From DASVVT01 sp036386415 (GTDB taxonomy: Bacteria > Acidobacteriota > Blastocatellia > Pyrinomonadales > Pyrinomonadaceae): 64,000 nucleotides of DNA. Under the pieces are notes generated by a model. It saw only the letters and a program-made list of their open reading frames with translations, had not been told where the DNA came from and did not search any database. Positions 24,796 to 34,181 of this stretch are shown here, in pieces (the stretch's first letter is position 1; the number at the start of each line of letters is the position of its first letter). The stretch covers positions 62,001 through 126,000 of the forward strand of contig DASVVT010000053.1 in assembly GCA_036386415.1 (NCBI GenBank), in the 5' to 3' direction. A program made the position numbers and the translations under genes.

Positions 24796-27021
24796 CTATC
24801 GCGCTCCCGCTTCACGCAGCTTATTCATACTGTCGTTGAGACCCTGGCGCGCCACGTCCAGATTTGGATCGAGGGCGAGCGCCTGCTTATAGACCTCTAC
24901 GGCGCGTTCGTGCTGGCCGTATGCCGCCAGGTAGCGCCCACGGTTAATGAGCATCGTCTTGTAGACCGGCAAGACCTTGAGGTTCACCACATCATTCGCC
25001 TCGAACCTCAACGTCCCATCAGCCAGCCCTCGCGTCTCAAGATGAACGTCGGGTGAGTCCCGGAAACCCTGCTCACCACTGAGCCTGAAGACGAGTCCCT
25101 GCGGAACGAGCTGGTAGTTCTTATTGATCCATCCGGTCAGCTCCGCATCCAGCCCTTCGCCCTGCAAGATGAGGTCGGAAGTCACGTAGACCGGCGCATC
25201 CTTGATGTGGTTGGTCACAAACGAGCGGATCATCTCGTGAAAACTGGAATCGATCCTCTGTGCGAGCGCCATGTTCTTCTCGTAGGCTTCTGGATTGTGC
25301 TCCCATTGTTTGAGGTCTGCGACGAAGGCATCCACCTGGCTGCGCGAGCGTTCGATCAATGCCGGGTAGGCGCGACTCAGATAATCGAAATACCAGGAAC
25401 GGCGCAAAAGGTTTACGTCCACCACTGCGGCGTCCGTGCGACGCCGCTCCACCTCGCGCGCGTACAACATGGGCGACTCGACCTGCCAGTCGAACGTGAG
25501 CAGGAGTCCGTTTGGCTCCATCGTGCTCAGAATGTTTTCGACGTAATCATGCGCGATGAAGTAGCGGCTGCGATTATTGAAAGGGAGATTAGAGACGAGC
25601 GCAACCAATGGCACGATCAAGAGAGCTATCGCTGCCGACGCATTGAGCCTCTTCGCAAGCACAGGCTTCAAACTCGCGCGCCCGATCAGCCAGCGCATGC
25701 CGAGCCCGGCGGCCATCACGAGCGCGATAAAGGTCGGCAGGTAATAGGCGTCCTTGTCCTCTGCGATCTCGTAGTTGAGCGCGTAGGCCATGTTACAGAC
25801 GACGACGAGCAGGAGAAACCAGAAGGTCGTCCGGTCGCGCTTGAAGGCGTTGATGAAGCCTGCGAGGGAGAGCAGAAGCGCCAGAGGCAGCCACCAGCGC
25901 CCGAACTCACGACCCGCGATGCGACCGAACTCGACAAGTTGTTCGGCCATAACCTCAGGCGAAAATGAGAGGAAGACCTGATACTGTCTGCCAGTGATGT
26001 GCCACCAAATACGCTCCAGAGTATGCGGGTTGCCCCAGTTCATGACGGGGGCACGCGACGCCGCAAACGGCAGGTAGGCGTAGACAATCAGCAGAGCGGC
26101 AAACGAAAAGAGCGCGGCGTAAAGCAGGCGCTTGCTCTTGAAAAAACGCGCCCCTTCCGTCCTGTAGACGAGAACGGCGAGAGCCGGAAGCAGCAGCGCG
26201 ACCGTCACATGATGCACGCCGAGCGCGAGTCCGAAGGCGAGTGCGGCAGCATAAAGCAGAGAGTCGTAATCATGTATCGCGGGCGAGGACGCGCCCGCCC
26301 CCGCATCGGCGCTCTTCCTGCGCCTTTCGTCTTCGACGATGCGACGCCGCCAGCGGAGCATGAGAAAAAAGATGATGACGATCAGGAGCGTGTTGAGCGT
26401 GTAGACTTCCGCAATCGTCGCATAGGCCCAGAGCGTGCGGGAGAAGGCCATGAGCAGCCCGGACATGAGCGCAAGCATCAGCACGAGCTGTGGACTACTG
26501 GCTGAATCATCCGGCGTCTCTGTGCCTTCAGTCGCGTACGTACTCTTCTTGTTCCTGCGGGCTGCCTTCTTACGGGCGCGCTCCCTGTGTGCTCCGACAT
26601 ATGTCGCGGTGATCAACAACTCCGCCAAGACCAGCGTGAGCGTGGCAGCGCTGGCCGCGGCAAACAGGGCTGAAGCGAAGTTCACGCGCACGGCCACGTT
26701 GCCGAAGGGCACGAGCGTCGCGAGGTGTGCGAGCAGGACATAGAGGGGAAAGCCGGGCGGGTGCGCCACGCCCGTGGAATGCGCGGCGACGATCAGCTCG
26801 CCGCTATCGACGAGGGTCACGGTCGGAGCGAGCGTCCAGAGATAAAGCGTGAGCGCAACTAAGAAGAGAGCCGCCGCGCACAGCAGCCGCGTCCTTTCCG
26901 AAGCGAGCACAACGGCGTCGCTCTTCTGTTCAGCCTGCGGGACGGGCGCGGGGTCGCGCGTTCTCTCTCCCTTGCCTCTCTCTTTGATCCGTTGCCCTGT
27001 TTTCGAGGTCACACGAGCCAT
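24796..27021 (-). CDS. DUF2723-like membrane glycosyltransferase with C-terminal TPR
   Basis: 741 residues. A polytopic membrane part with about ten to twelve helices starts at residue 45 and contains APTVTLVDSGELIVAAHSTG, then HPPGFPLYVLLAHL, the signature of the DUF2723 family, related to protein O-mannosyltransferases; the acidic residue in the first loop is the presumed catalytic or lipid-binding site. The soluble C-terminal part ends with a TPR-like unit (AAYGQHERAVEVYKQALALD). It probably transfers a sugar from a polyprenyl donor on the periplasmic face. The acceptor is unknown. Confidence 0.82.
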   Translation of the reverse strand: MARVTSKTGQRIKERGKGERTRDPAPVPQAEQKSDAVVLASERTRLLCAAALFLVALTLYLWTLAPTVTLVDSGELIVAAHSTGVAHPPGFPLYVLLAHLATLVPFGNVAVRVNFASALFAAASAATLTLVLAELLITATYVGAHRERARKKAARRNKKSTYATEGTETPDDSASSPQLVLMLALMSGLLMAFSRTLWAYATIAEVYTLNTLLIVIIFFLMLRWRRRIVEDERRRKSADAGAGASSPAIHDYDSLLYAAALAFGLALGVHHVTVALLLPALAVLVYRTEGARFFKSKRLLYAALFSFAALLIVYAYLPFAASRAPVMNWGNPHTLERIWWHITGRQYQVFLSFSPEVMAEQLVEFGRIAGREFGRWWLPLALLLSLAGFINAFKRDRTTFWFLLLVVVCNMAYALNYEIAEDKDAYYLPTFIALVMAAGLGMRWLIGRASLKPVLAKRLNASAAIALLIVPLVALVSNLPFNNRSRYFIAHDYVENILSTMEPNGLLLTFDWQVESPMLYAREVERRRTDAAVVDVNLLRRSWYFDYLSRAYPALIERSRSQVDAFVADLKQWEHNPEAYEKNMALAQRIDSSFHEMIRSFVTNHIKDAPVYVTSDLILQGEGLDAELTGWINKNYQLVPQGLVFRLSGEQGFRDSPDVHLETRGLADGTLRFEANDVVNLKVLPVYKTMLINRGRYLAAYGQHERAVEVYKQALALDPNLDVARQGLNDSMNKLREAGAR

Positions 27022-27044
27022 AGATTACATTTTAGAATCCGCAA

Positions 27045-27172
27045 ACGGTGGAATAACCACAGAGACGCAGAGAAGACAAGATCAATAGACTCCGTGAGAG
27101 TGAACAGTTCTCTCATCTCTTATTTCTTACCTGCTTCTCCGTGTCTCTCCGGTCTCTGTGGTTATACTTGAC
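27045..27172 (+). repeat. CCACAGAGACGCAGAGA dyad (family 5)
   Basis: AATAACCACAGAGACGCAGA faces TCTCCGTGTCTCTCC and GGTCTCTGTGGTTAT; arms are about 25-30 bp with a loop of about 65 nt. It lies between two minus-strand genes. Confidence 0.7.
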
Positions 27173-27179
27173 TCTCGGC

Positions 27180-27920
27180 TCAGAGCCCACTGTCAGGTTG
27201 CTGAGCCGGAAAGACCTGTCGATATGCGACAGCCCATGCCGCCAGACTGATGGGCATCATAAAGAACGCGCCAACATAACAGAGGAGCAGCCCGCCGATG
27301 CCGAGCAGCAGGTTTAGCATCAACAATCCCAGCACGCCGCCCAAGTTTGCCATCACAGCGCGCGCGCTGGTCTTCACGGCATTGAATCCCGACAGCCTCT
27401 TATCAACGATCAGGGGAAAGCTGAACAAGAAGAGCGCGCTGATCGCCATTATGATGATGAACGCGATCAGTAAGACCACGCCCATCACGATGAGGAACGT
27501 AATCAGCGCCGACGGATCGTTGACCGTTCTTCTTGATCCTCTTTGAGGTGTGAGCATGGTGAACCCGATGATAAAGACGAAGTAGAGAGGAAAGATTATC
27601 ACCATGATCGGAAGCACCTGAGCGAGCGCCGCGACGATGCTGTCACCGAAGTAGTCGAAGCCCTTGAAGAGCAGGCCGAATTCGATCCGCTCGCCGCGCA
27701 TCCTGCTCAAGAGGCACAGGTAGATGCCGCACATCATCGGCCCCATCATAATTCCCAGCGGCACTGCGCTCCCCACGATGATTCCGACAAAGGCGATGCC
27801 CAGGAACAGCCAGTACTCGTCCTTGATCAAAGCCCACCCGGATTTCAGGCACTCCAAGGGTCGGATCGCCCCCCTGTTAAATTCAGGCAGATTCGCGCTC
27901 ACGGATTCACGCCTCCTCAT
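27180..27920 (-). CDS. Polytopic membrane protein of unknown function
   Basis: 246 residues with about six hydrophobic segments: GIAFVGIIVGSAVPLGIMMG near 43-62, long pairs near 95-120 and 143-172, and a C-terminal pair near 205-230. The segment FSFPLIVDKRLSGFNAVKTS resembles a motif in membrane domains of the DUF975/glycerophosphodiester-phosphodiesterase-membrane class, where a similar loop follows the fourth helix, but I cannot name the family with confidence. The ATG at 27920 is used; a TTG lies one codon earlier. Confidence 0.65.
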   Translation of the reverse strand: MRRRESVSANLPEFNRGAIRPLECLKSGWALIKDEYWLFLGIAFVGIIVGSAVPLGIMMGPMMCGIYLCLLSRMRGERIEFGLLFKGFDYFGDSIVAALAQVLPIMVIIFPLYFVFIIGFTMLTPQRGSRRTVNDPSALITFLIVMGVVLLIAFIIIMAISALFLFSFPLIVDKRLSGFNAVKTSARAVMANLGGVLGLLMLNLLLGIGGLLLCYVGAFFMMPISLAAWAVAYRQVFPAQQPDSGL

Positions 27921-28148
27921 CAATCGATTTTTCTGCGCGTGGGATTTTAATGGATACTTTCAGCCCTCTACGCCAGCGGCTTGCAGATGGATTTCCGACC
28001 TTGCTGCTCATCTTGACATCAGCATCGCAGGGTCTATCCTCGCCTGTTGTCGTCTCCGCTTCAAGCTCGTGCTCGTAATTCGATTATACGTCACAGCGTA
28101 GTATAAAATGCTGGCTGAATTTTATAGAAGAGGGAAACAGGTTAAATA

Positions 28149-29309
28149 ATGACTACTGCTCCTGTGCCGATAGGGTCTCAGACGGAAATGAAAGTGCCGC
28201 TGCTGGATTTGAAGGCACAGTACGCTGCTTTGCGCGACGAGCTGCGTGCGGCTGTTGATCGCGTCATGGAGTCGCAAGCCTTCATCCTCGGCGCGGAAGT
28301 GCAGGCGCTCGAAGAAGAGGTCGCGCGCTACTGCGGCACAAGACACGCCATCGGCTGCGCTTCCGGCTCCGATGCGCTGCTGCTCGCCTTAATGGCGCTT
28401 GACATCCGAGAGGGCGACGAAGTTATCACAACGCCTTACAGCTTCTTTGCGACCGCGAGCGCCATCACGCGGCTCGGCGCGCGCCCCATCTTCGTAGACA
28501 TTGATCCGCGCACGTACAACATAGAGGCGTCGCGCATCGAGCGTGCCATCACTGAGCATACGCGCGCGATCATGCCCGTCCACCTCTACGGCCAGTGCTC
28601 AGACATGTCTGCGCTCTTAGAGATCGGCGAAAGGCACGGCATCCCGCTCGTCGAAGATGCGGCGCAGGCCATCGGCGCGGCAGAGCGAGGGCGTCAGGCG
28701 GGATCAATCGGAGCTATCGGCTGCTTCAGTTTTTATCCGACGAAGAACCTGGGCGGAGCGGGCGACGGCGGCATGTTGATCACCAACGATGATCGGCTTG
28801 CCGAGCGCCTGCGTATTCTGCGTGTTCACGGCGAATCCTCCAAGTATCATCACCGCTTCGTCGGCATCAACAGCCGTCTAGACGCCTTGCAGGCCGCCGT
28901 GCTGCGCGTCAAGCTCCCGCATCTGGACGGCTGGTCGGATGCACGCGCTGCGAACGCAGAGCGTTACGCGCAGCTCTTCACAGATGCCGGACTGAGCGAA
29001 GAACTGGGGCTGCCTTTCGTCCGCGAGCAGGTGCGCCACATCTTCAACCAGTACATCGTCCGTGCCGGAGAGAGGCGCGATGCGCTCGTCGCGCATTTAA
29101 AACGAAACGGCGTCGGCGCTGAAATTTATTACCCGCTTCCCTTGCACCTGCAAGAATGTTTCCGCTTCCTTGGACACGCGTCGGGCGACTTCCCCAACGC
29201 CGAGCAGGCCGCGCGCGAGACCCTTGCCATTCCGGTCTACCCCGAATTGCGTCTTGAGCAGCAGCAATATGTCGTCGAGACGATTCGACGCTTCTACCAA
29301 AGCGCGTAA
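28149..29309 (+). CDS. DegT/DnrJ/EryC1-family aminotransferase
   Basis: 386 residues. PLP-dependent sugar aminotransferase family, which converts keto-sugar nucleotides to amino sugars. Visible features: VPLLDLKAQYAALRDEL near the N-terminus, GCASGSDALLLALMAL (about 67-82), the cofactor-binding EDAAQAIGA, and the Schiff-base lysine in CFSFYPTKNLGG (about residue 200). The full length is normal. The exact sugar substrate cannot be read from the sequence. The gene stands alone between repeat dyads, about 200 bp before herA. Confidence 0.93.
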   Translation: MTTAPVPIGSQTEMKVPLLDLKAQYAALRDELRAAVDRVMESQAFILGAEVQALEEEVARYCGTRHAIGCASGSDALLLALMALDIREGDEVITTPYSFFATASAITRLGARPIFVDIDPRTYNIEASRIERAITEHTRAIMPVHLYGQCSDMSALLEIGERHGIPLVEDAAQAIGAAERGRQAGSIGAIGCFSFYPTKNLGGAGDGGMLITNDDRLAERLRILRVHGESSKYHHRFVGINSRLDALQAAVLRVKLPHLDGWSDARAANAERYAQLFTDAGLSEELGLPFVREQVRHIFNQYIVRAGERRDALVAHLKRNGVGAEIYYPLPLHLQECFRFLGHASGDFPNAEQAARETLAIPVYPELRLEQQQYVVETIRRFYQSA

Positions 29310-29358
29310 ATCGTCAACCGTCGAACGGTTTAGTAGCGTTCTGGTTTCAACTCAACTC

Positions 29359-29514
29359 TCTGTGCAATCTCCGTGTTCTCTGTGACTCTGTGGTGAATCA
29401 ACTCTCAAAAACACTCACCACAGAGGCACAGAGAACACGGAGGTTGCACAGAGCACATATCACCAACGGTTTTCATCTATTTACGATTTACGATTTAGGA
29501 TTTACTATTTACCT
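29359..29514 (+). repeat. CACCACAGAGGCACAGAG dyad (family 5) plus TTTACGATT words
   Basis: CTCTGTGCAATCTCCGTGTT and CTCTGTGACTCTGTGGTGA are complemented by TCACCACAGAGGCACAGAG and AACACGGAGGTTGCACAGAG. Immediately after, TTTACGATTTACGATTTAGG repeats an AT-rich octamer up to the herA start codon. The same octamer occurs near 58470 and 60550. Confidence 0.8.
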
Positions 29515-31221
29515 ATGCGCTCAGAATCAACTACCACAGACATCCTCACGGGAACGGTCAAAGGCCCCGGCGAGCTTCCGCAAGAGTATCTCTTCATCAC
29601 CGCCGACCACGGGCGCGCGCGCATAGGGGAGTTCGTCTACTACCTGGCGCGCGATGGCGAGCGTGAGCGTCACATCCTCGGCAACATCACGTCGCGGCGG
29701 CTGGTGCGCAACCTGCCGGACGTTTTTCTCTCCGACCCGCAGACGCCGCCCGCCGTCGTTTCATCTCTCATCGGCCTCAATGCCGAAGGCTGCGAGCTCT
29801 ACGAGATCACGGTCGAGACCATAGGTTATTTCAGCGAGAAGCTCGGGGACTTCGTCAACCCGCGCATTCCGCCCAATCCCGGCGACCCCGTTTTCCTCGC
29901 TTCATCGGAGACCCTGGCGGGCGTTCTCTCGCCGCGTCGCCAAAGTGAAGTGGGATCGGCGCACGTCGGAAGCCTTCTCACGCGAAGCATGGGCGAAGTC
30001 CCCATCGTCCTCTCGATCAAGGATGTCGTCTCGACGCACCTGGCGATCCTGGCCTCGACGGGCGCGGGCAAGTCCTACACGGCGGGCGTGCTCGTCGAAG
30101 AGTTGATGATGCCCTACAACCGCGCTTCCGTCCTGATAGTCGATCCGCACGGCGAGTATGACACGCTGCGCTCCATCGAAGGCGATGCGCGTTTTCACGC
30201 TGAGGGCGGCTATCAGCCCGAAGTCAAAATCTTCACCCATGATCGCATCAAGGTGCGCGTCTCTTCCTTGACCGAAGCCGACATCAGGTATCTCCTCCCC
30301 GAAGGCACCTCCGACAAGATGCTGCACTACCTCTCGCAGGCTTATCGCAGCTTGACGGCGGGCGAGCGAGGCGAGCGTGGGACTTGGGGGTATCATGACT
30401 TACGCGATGAGGTGACGAAGCAGAAGTACGGCGACGAAGATGGGCGGGGCGGCTCAAGCGGCAACATCGGCTCGATTGACGCGTTGCTGTGGCGACTGGA
30501 TTCACGCTTTGACCGCCCCGACTCGATTTTCTCAGATCACGACCACATCCCTCTTGCCGAACTGTTCAAGCCCGGACGCTGCACCGTGCTGCAACTCTCC
30601 GATATAGAGCAGAACGAGCAGCAGGTGGTCGTCGCCACGCTCCTGCGCCGCGTCAACAAAGCGCGCGTCCTGACCGTGCGCGAAGAAGCGGAGCCGACCA
30701 GCGATCAGTATCTGCCCTACCCAGTCTTTACGCTCCTTGAAGAGGCGCACCGCTTCGCGCCCGCCGGACAAACGGTCGTCTCCACCAATATTCTCAAACA
30801 GATTCTCTCCGAAGGCCGCAAGTTCGGCGTCGGCATCGGCCTCATCACACAGCGCCCCGGCAAGCTCGATCAGGATGTCCTCTCGCAATGTATGACGCAG
30901 GTTATCATGCGTATCGTCAACCCGATTGATCAGGACACAGTTGCCAAGTCCGTCGAAGGCGCAGGCCGCCAGCTTCTGGACGAATTGCCCGCACTCACCA
31001 AAGGCCAGGCCGTCATCAGTGGCGTCGGCGTCAACACGCCCATCATGTGCCGTGTGCGCGAGCGCCTCACACGCCACGGCGGCGAAACCTTCGACGCCCC
31101 AGCCGAATGGGCCAGATGGCACACCGGCGAAGCCAGCGCCCGCCGTGCACAGGACACAGCCGTGCTGGCGAAACCCGGATCAGGCAAGAAGATTGAGAAG
31201 GTTCGCGGTATTCAGATTTGA
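29515..31221 (+). CDS. herA: HerA-like DNA-translocating ATPase
   Basis: 568 residues. An N-terminal HAS-barrel-like beta domain (about 10-120) is followed by a FtsK/HerA-class ATPase domain: Walker A ASTGAGKSYTAG (about 178-189), the signature VDPHGEYD, Walker B VFTLLEEAHRFAP (about 402-414) and a motor sensor segment GLITQRPGKLDQDVLSQC. HerA forms hexamers on DNA, usually with NurA nuclease in end resection or with other effectors in defence. No NurA gene is visible here. The 3' end is partly duplicated at 33476-33594, beyond a restriction-modification gene pair. Confidence 0.92.
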   Translation: MRSESTTTDILTGTVKGPGELPQEYLFITADHGRARIGEFVYYLARDGERERHILGNITSRRLVRNLPDVFLSDPQTPPAVVSSLIGLNAEGCELYEITVETIGYFSEKLGDFVNPRIPPNPGDPVFLASSETLAGVLSPRRQSEVGSAHVGSLLTRSMGEVPIVLSIKDVVSTHLAILASTGAGKSYTAGVLVEELMMPYNRASVLIVDPHGEYDTLRSIEGDARFHAEGGYQPEVKIFTHDRIKVRVSSLTEADIRYLLPEGTSDKMLHYLSQAYRSLTAGERGERGTWGYHDLRDEVTKQKYGDEDGRGGSSGNIGSIDALLWRLDSRFDRPDSIFSDHDHIPLAELFKPGRCTVLQLSDIEQNEQQVVVATLLRRVNKARVLTVREEAEPTSDQYLPYPVFTLLEEAHRFAPAGQTVVSTNILKQILSEGRKFGVGIGLITQRPGKLDQDVLSQCMTQVIMRIVNPIDQDTVAKSVEGAGRQLLDELPALTKGQAVISGVGVNTPIMCRVRERLTRHGGETFDAPAEWARWHTGEASARRAQDTAVLAKPGSGKKIEKVRGIQI

Positions 31222-31274
31222 CCGAGAATGTGTAGTTGTCAGGCAGAGGTAAACAGGCTTAACAGGTACATTCG

Positions 31275-32645
31275 ATGATTAATAATGGCGGGCTTCTAGA
31301 GTTTATGGAACCTGGCAGCACTATATCTGCACATCGCCGCAAGAATGCACGAGCGAACAGACTCTCGCCAGAAGACCGCAATGCGCATGACTGGTATCGT
31401 TTCGTGCTTTCCTTCCCTCCTCATCTGGTCAGGGACTACGTCCAACGGTTCAACCTCGATAGTAACAAGTGTGTTTTGGATCCCTTTGCCGGTACGGGTA
31501 CAACACTAGTCGAATGTAAAAAGCTGGCTATCCCTGGCGTCGGCATTGAGGCGAATCCCATGGCTCATTTCGCAAGCCAGATCAAGACTGATTGGAATAT
31601 TGATCCTAATGGCTTGGCAGAGCATTCGACATTTATCGCGGAGTCCGCGAGAGCAGAACTCAAGGCCACAGGCATAGAAGATGACTTGCCGTCATATTCC
31701 TTATGGAGTGATGGTATAAACGAGCAATACAGGACTTTACCCGACGATGCTTTTAAGCTGCTGCTCAAGGACTCGATCAGCCCACGCCCATTACACAAGG
31801 TACTCGTTTTGCGCGATACCCTGGAGGCACACCGGGATGAAAGATATTATCAGCACGAGCGATTGGCTCTCGCAAAAGCTCTGGTGTCGTCGATCAGTAA
31901 TCTACATTTCGGCCCTGAAGTGGGTGTCAGCCCTCCCAAGTTGGATGCCCCAGTTATCTCCTCATGGCTTGAGGGAATTCGCTCGATGACTAACGATCTC
32001 CACAACCTTCGATCTTTTAAGGACGTTCCAACAAAGATTCATTATGGAGATGCCCGGCATATGATTGAGATATTGGAGCCAGCATCCATCGATGCTGTGA
32101 TCACCTCCCCCCCGTACCCGAATGAAAAGGATTACACGCGAACGACCCGACTGGAATCTGTGATCCTGGGTTTCATGAATGACAGGCAAGGCCTTCAGGA
32201 GTTGAAGCGCAGGTTGATGCGTTCCAATACACGCAATGTTTACAAGGGTGATGATGACGACCAGTGGGTAGCTTCGCACTTGGAAATCCAGCGCATCGCG
32301 GATGAGATAGAAGCGCGCCGAATAGCATTGGGTAAGACGAGCGGGTTCGAGCGGTTGTACGCCAAAGTCACCAAACTTTACTTTGGAGGTCTCAAACGAC
32401 ATCTGGCAGACCTGCGAAGAGTGCTGCGGCCTGGCGCACATCTGGCTTATGTCGTTGGCGACCAAGCTTCATACTTACGCGTGATGATACGTACAGGCCA
32501 CCTGCTTGGAGATATAGCCCAATCGCTCGGATATGAGTTAGTTGGTATCGACCTGTTTCGGACGAGGCTAGCGACAGCGACGAAAGAGCAATTAAACGAG
32601 GAAGTGGTTGTTTTGAGATGGCCGGGTTGTTTGGCTGGCTCATAA
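31275..32645 (+). CDS. DNA methyltransferase of a restriction-modification system
   Basis: 456 residues. The AdoMet-binding motif DPFAGTGTTLVE (residues 69-80) and the catalytic motif TSPPYPNE (about 276-283) identify an N6-adenine or N4-cytosine DNA methyltransferase; motif I precedes motif IV, with a long probable recognition segment between them. It is followed by a nuclease gene, forming a type II-like pair. The base composition is visibly more AT-rich than the neighbours. The gene pair sits between herA and a fragmentary copy of the herA 3' end, evidence of insertion. Confidence 0.9.
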   Translation: MINNGGLLEFMEPGSTISAHRRKNARANRLSPEDRNAHDWYRFVLSFPPHLVRDYVQRFNLDSNKCVLDPFAGTGTTLVECKKLAIPGVGIEANPMAHFASQIKTDWNIDPNGLAEHSTFIAESARAELKATGIEDDLPSYSLWSDGINEQYRTLPDDAFKLLLKDSISPRPLHKVLVLRDTLEAHRDERYYQHERLALAKALVSSISNLHFGPEVGVSPPKLDAPVISSWLEGIRSMTNDLHNLRSFKDVPTKIHYGDARHMIEILEPASIDAVITSPPYPNEKDYTRTTRLESVILGFMNDRQGLQELKRRLMRSNTRNVYKGDDDDQWVASHLEIQRIADEIEARRIALGKTSGFERLYAKVTKLYFGGLKRHLADLRRVLRPGAHLAYVVGDQASYLRVMIRTGHLLGDIAQSLGYELVGIDLFRTRLATATKEQLNEEVVVLRWPGCLAGS

Positions 32646-32659
32646 AGAGCGGGGCACAG

Positions 32660-33469
32660 ATGGCACGACAGAAAAGCCCAAATAGGTATACGAGGATCAT
32701 AGAAAAGATTTTTCTTGACCATTACACTAAAGGAGCAAAAGAGGTTCCTTTTGAGCGTGAAGAAATGATCTCTACCGCCAAAGGTTTAAGAATCGAGCTA
32801 CCAAAGAATCTCGGAGATGTTATTTACAGCTTTCGCTACCGGGCAGATTTGCCTGAAAAGGTGCGAAAGACCGCGCCGGAAAGTCATACTTGGATAATTA
32901 TGCCTGCGGGCCGTGGCCGGTATCGTTTTGTGATGGTGAAGGACGAGCCGATAGCACCGCAAGAGATGTTGGCTGAAACGAAAGTTCCCGATTCGACGCC
33001 GGGTCTGGTGGCGAAGTATTCATTCAACGACGAGCAAGCTCTCTTAGCTAGGCTTCGCTATAATCGTCTTATTGACATCTTCACGGGTGTCACCTGCTAC
33101 TCGCTTCAGAATCACCTGCGCACAACTGTGCCTGACTTTGGACAAGTAGAGACAGATGAGATTTATGTGGGTGTGGATAGACGCGGGGCGCACTACGTCT
33201 TTCCTATTCAAGCAAAAGGTGGCGAGGACCGGTTAAACATTGTTCAGATCATGCAGGATTTGGGTCTGTCGGAACATAAGTTCCCGAATCTTATTTGCCG
33301 TTCTATCGCCGCCCAGTTTATAGAATACGACTTGATCGCTCTTTTTTCGTTCGAGAAGAGTGAGACAGGTGTGAAAATGACGTTAGAAAAGCATTACCGA
33401 CTTGTGTCACCTGATGGCGTCAGTGCAGATGACCTACAAGTTTATCGAAATAGTATGCCAAGTGAATAA
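32660..33469 (+). CDS. Restriction endonuclease, PD-(D/E)xK-like
   Basis: About 269 residues. The N-terminal half (NRYTRIIEKIFLDHYTKG, then LPKNLGDVIYSFRYR) matches a family of stand-alone restriction-type nucleases. The second half carries TDEIYVGVDRRGAHYVFPIQ followed by AKGGEDR: an acidic residue, a beta hairpin and a QxK motif, the expected PD-(D/E)xK-type catalytic site with Gln at the second acidic position. The ATG at 32660, preceded by GAGCGGGG, is preferred; one at 32618 would overlap the methyltransferase gene by 28 bp. Cleavage specificity is unknown. Confidence 0.82.
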   Translation: MARQKSPNRYTRIIEKIFLDHYTKGAKEVPFEREEMISTAKGLRIELPKNLGDVIYSFRYRADLPEKVRKTAPESHTWIIMPAGRGRYRFVMVKDEPIAPQEMLAETKVPDSTPGLVAKYSFNDEQALLARLRYNRLIDIFTGVTCYSLQNHLRTTVPDFGQVETDEIYVGVDRRGAHYVFPIQAKGGEDRLNIVQIMQDLGLSEHKFPNLICRSIAAQFIEYDLIALFSFEKSETGVKMTLEKHYRLVSPDGVSADDLQVYRNSMPSE

Positions 33470-33475
33470 GGGTTT

Positions 33476-33594
33476 ATCAGTGGCGTCGGCGTCAACACGC
33501 CCATCATGTGCCGTGTGCGCGAGCGCCTCACACGCCACGGCGGCGAAACCCGGATCAGGCAAGAAGATTGAGAAGGTTCGCGGTATTCAGATTT
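33476..33594 (+). repeat. Partial duplicate of the herA 3' end
   Basis: Positions 33476-33550 are identical to 31015-31089, and 33551-33594 to 31176-31219 inside herA. The 86 bp between the two GGCGAAACC repeats of the herA copy (31081 and 31167) are missing here. The copy is out of frame and not a gene. Together with herA it brackets the restriction-modification pair as a long direct repeat. Confidence 0.92.
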
Positions 33595-33670
33595 AAGAAT
33601 GGAATAAATTATAAGAGTGATTGGCTGTGCCCAGTGATGCTCGTTTATAAAATAGTAGGAGGCAAAAATT

Positions 33671-34048
33671 ATGGGTTTCTTCTCTAAGCTGAAAAAGGTG
33701 GTCAAGGATGTCGATAAGGGGGCGACTCTCGCGGGCGATGTGCTTCCGGGCAAGGCGGGAGATGTCGCCAAGGATGTCGGCGTCGTCACCAGCATTGTTC
33801 AGCAGATACAGAGTAGTCCTGCTGCGGGTACGACGCCCGCAGAGGCGCAGAAGAATGCGACGCTCGTCACAGCCGTCGCCGTTGACGATCACGAGCAGCG
33901 ACTTTTACAGATGGAACAAACTATCCAGGAGCTACAGGCTGCGCTGGCGGCTGCCAAGTCGCAAACGGCAGGAGGCTCGACGACAGGACAAGCGACAGGC
34001 ACTGGTACGAGTACGGGGACGGGACAGGCTACGACTCCACAATCGTAA
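33671..34048 (+). CDS. Small hypothetical protein with low-complexity tail
   Basis: 125 residues. An AGGAGG box lies 8 bp before the ATG, so it is probably a real gene. The N-terminus is Lys-rich and amphipathic (MGFFSKLKKVVKDVDKG), then Gly/Val-rich, a short coiled-coil stretch (QRLLQMEQTIQELQAALAAA) and a Gly/Thr-rich tail in which TGTGT-type units repeat. No family recognised. It lies directly after the herA duplicate, so it was probably the original neighbour of herA before the insertion. Confidence 0.65.
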   Translation: MGFFSKLKKVVKDVDKGATLAGDVLPGKAGDVAKDVGVVTSIVQQIQSSPAAGTTPAEAQKNATLVTAVAVDDHEQRLLQMEQTIQELQAALAAAKSQTAGGSTTGQATGTGTSTGTGQATTPQS

Positions 34049-34059
34049 GATCAAGAGAA

Positions 34060-34158
34060 CGTTTAAACGCAAAGGGCGCAAAGTGGGCACGCAAAGAGCG
34101 CAAAGGAGAAACCTTCTGCGACCTTTGCGTCTTCTCCTTTGCGCCCTTTGCGTTTAGA
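34060..34158 (+). repeat. AACGCAAAGG-type dyad (family 2)
   Basis: TTTAAACGCAAAGGGCGCAA is complemented by TTGCGCCCTTTGCGTTTA; further GCAAAG words fill the interior. It lies between the convergent 34048 and 34182 gene ends and may terminate both. Confidence 0.8.
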
Positions 34159-34181
34159 TATTCACTCTTAGCCGTTACTCA

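Noticed and set aside
33402..33596. A frame ending GSGKKIEKVRGIQI after the nuclease gene
   Set aside because: It is the duplicated herA tail, out of frame at first and rejoined by the 86-bp deletion; not a separate gene.
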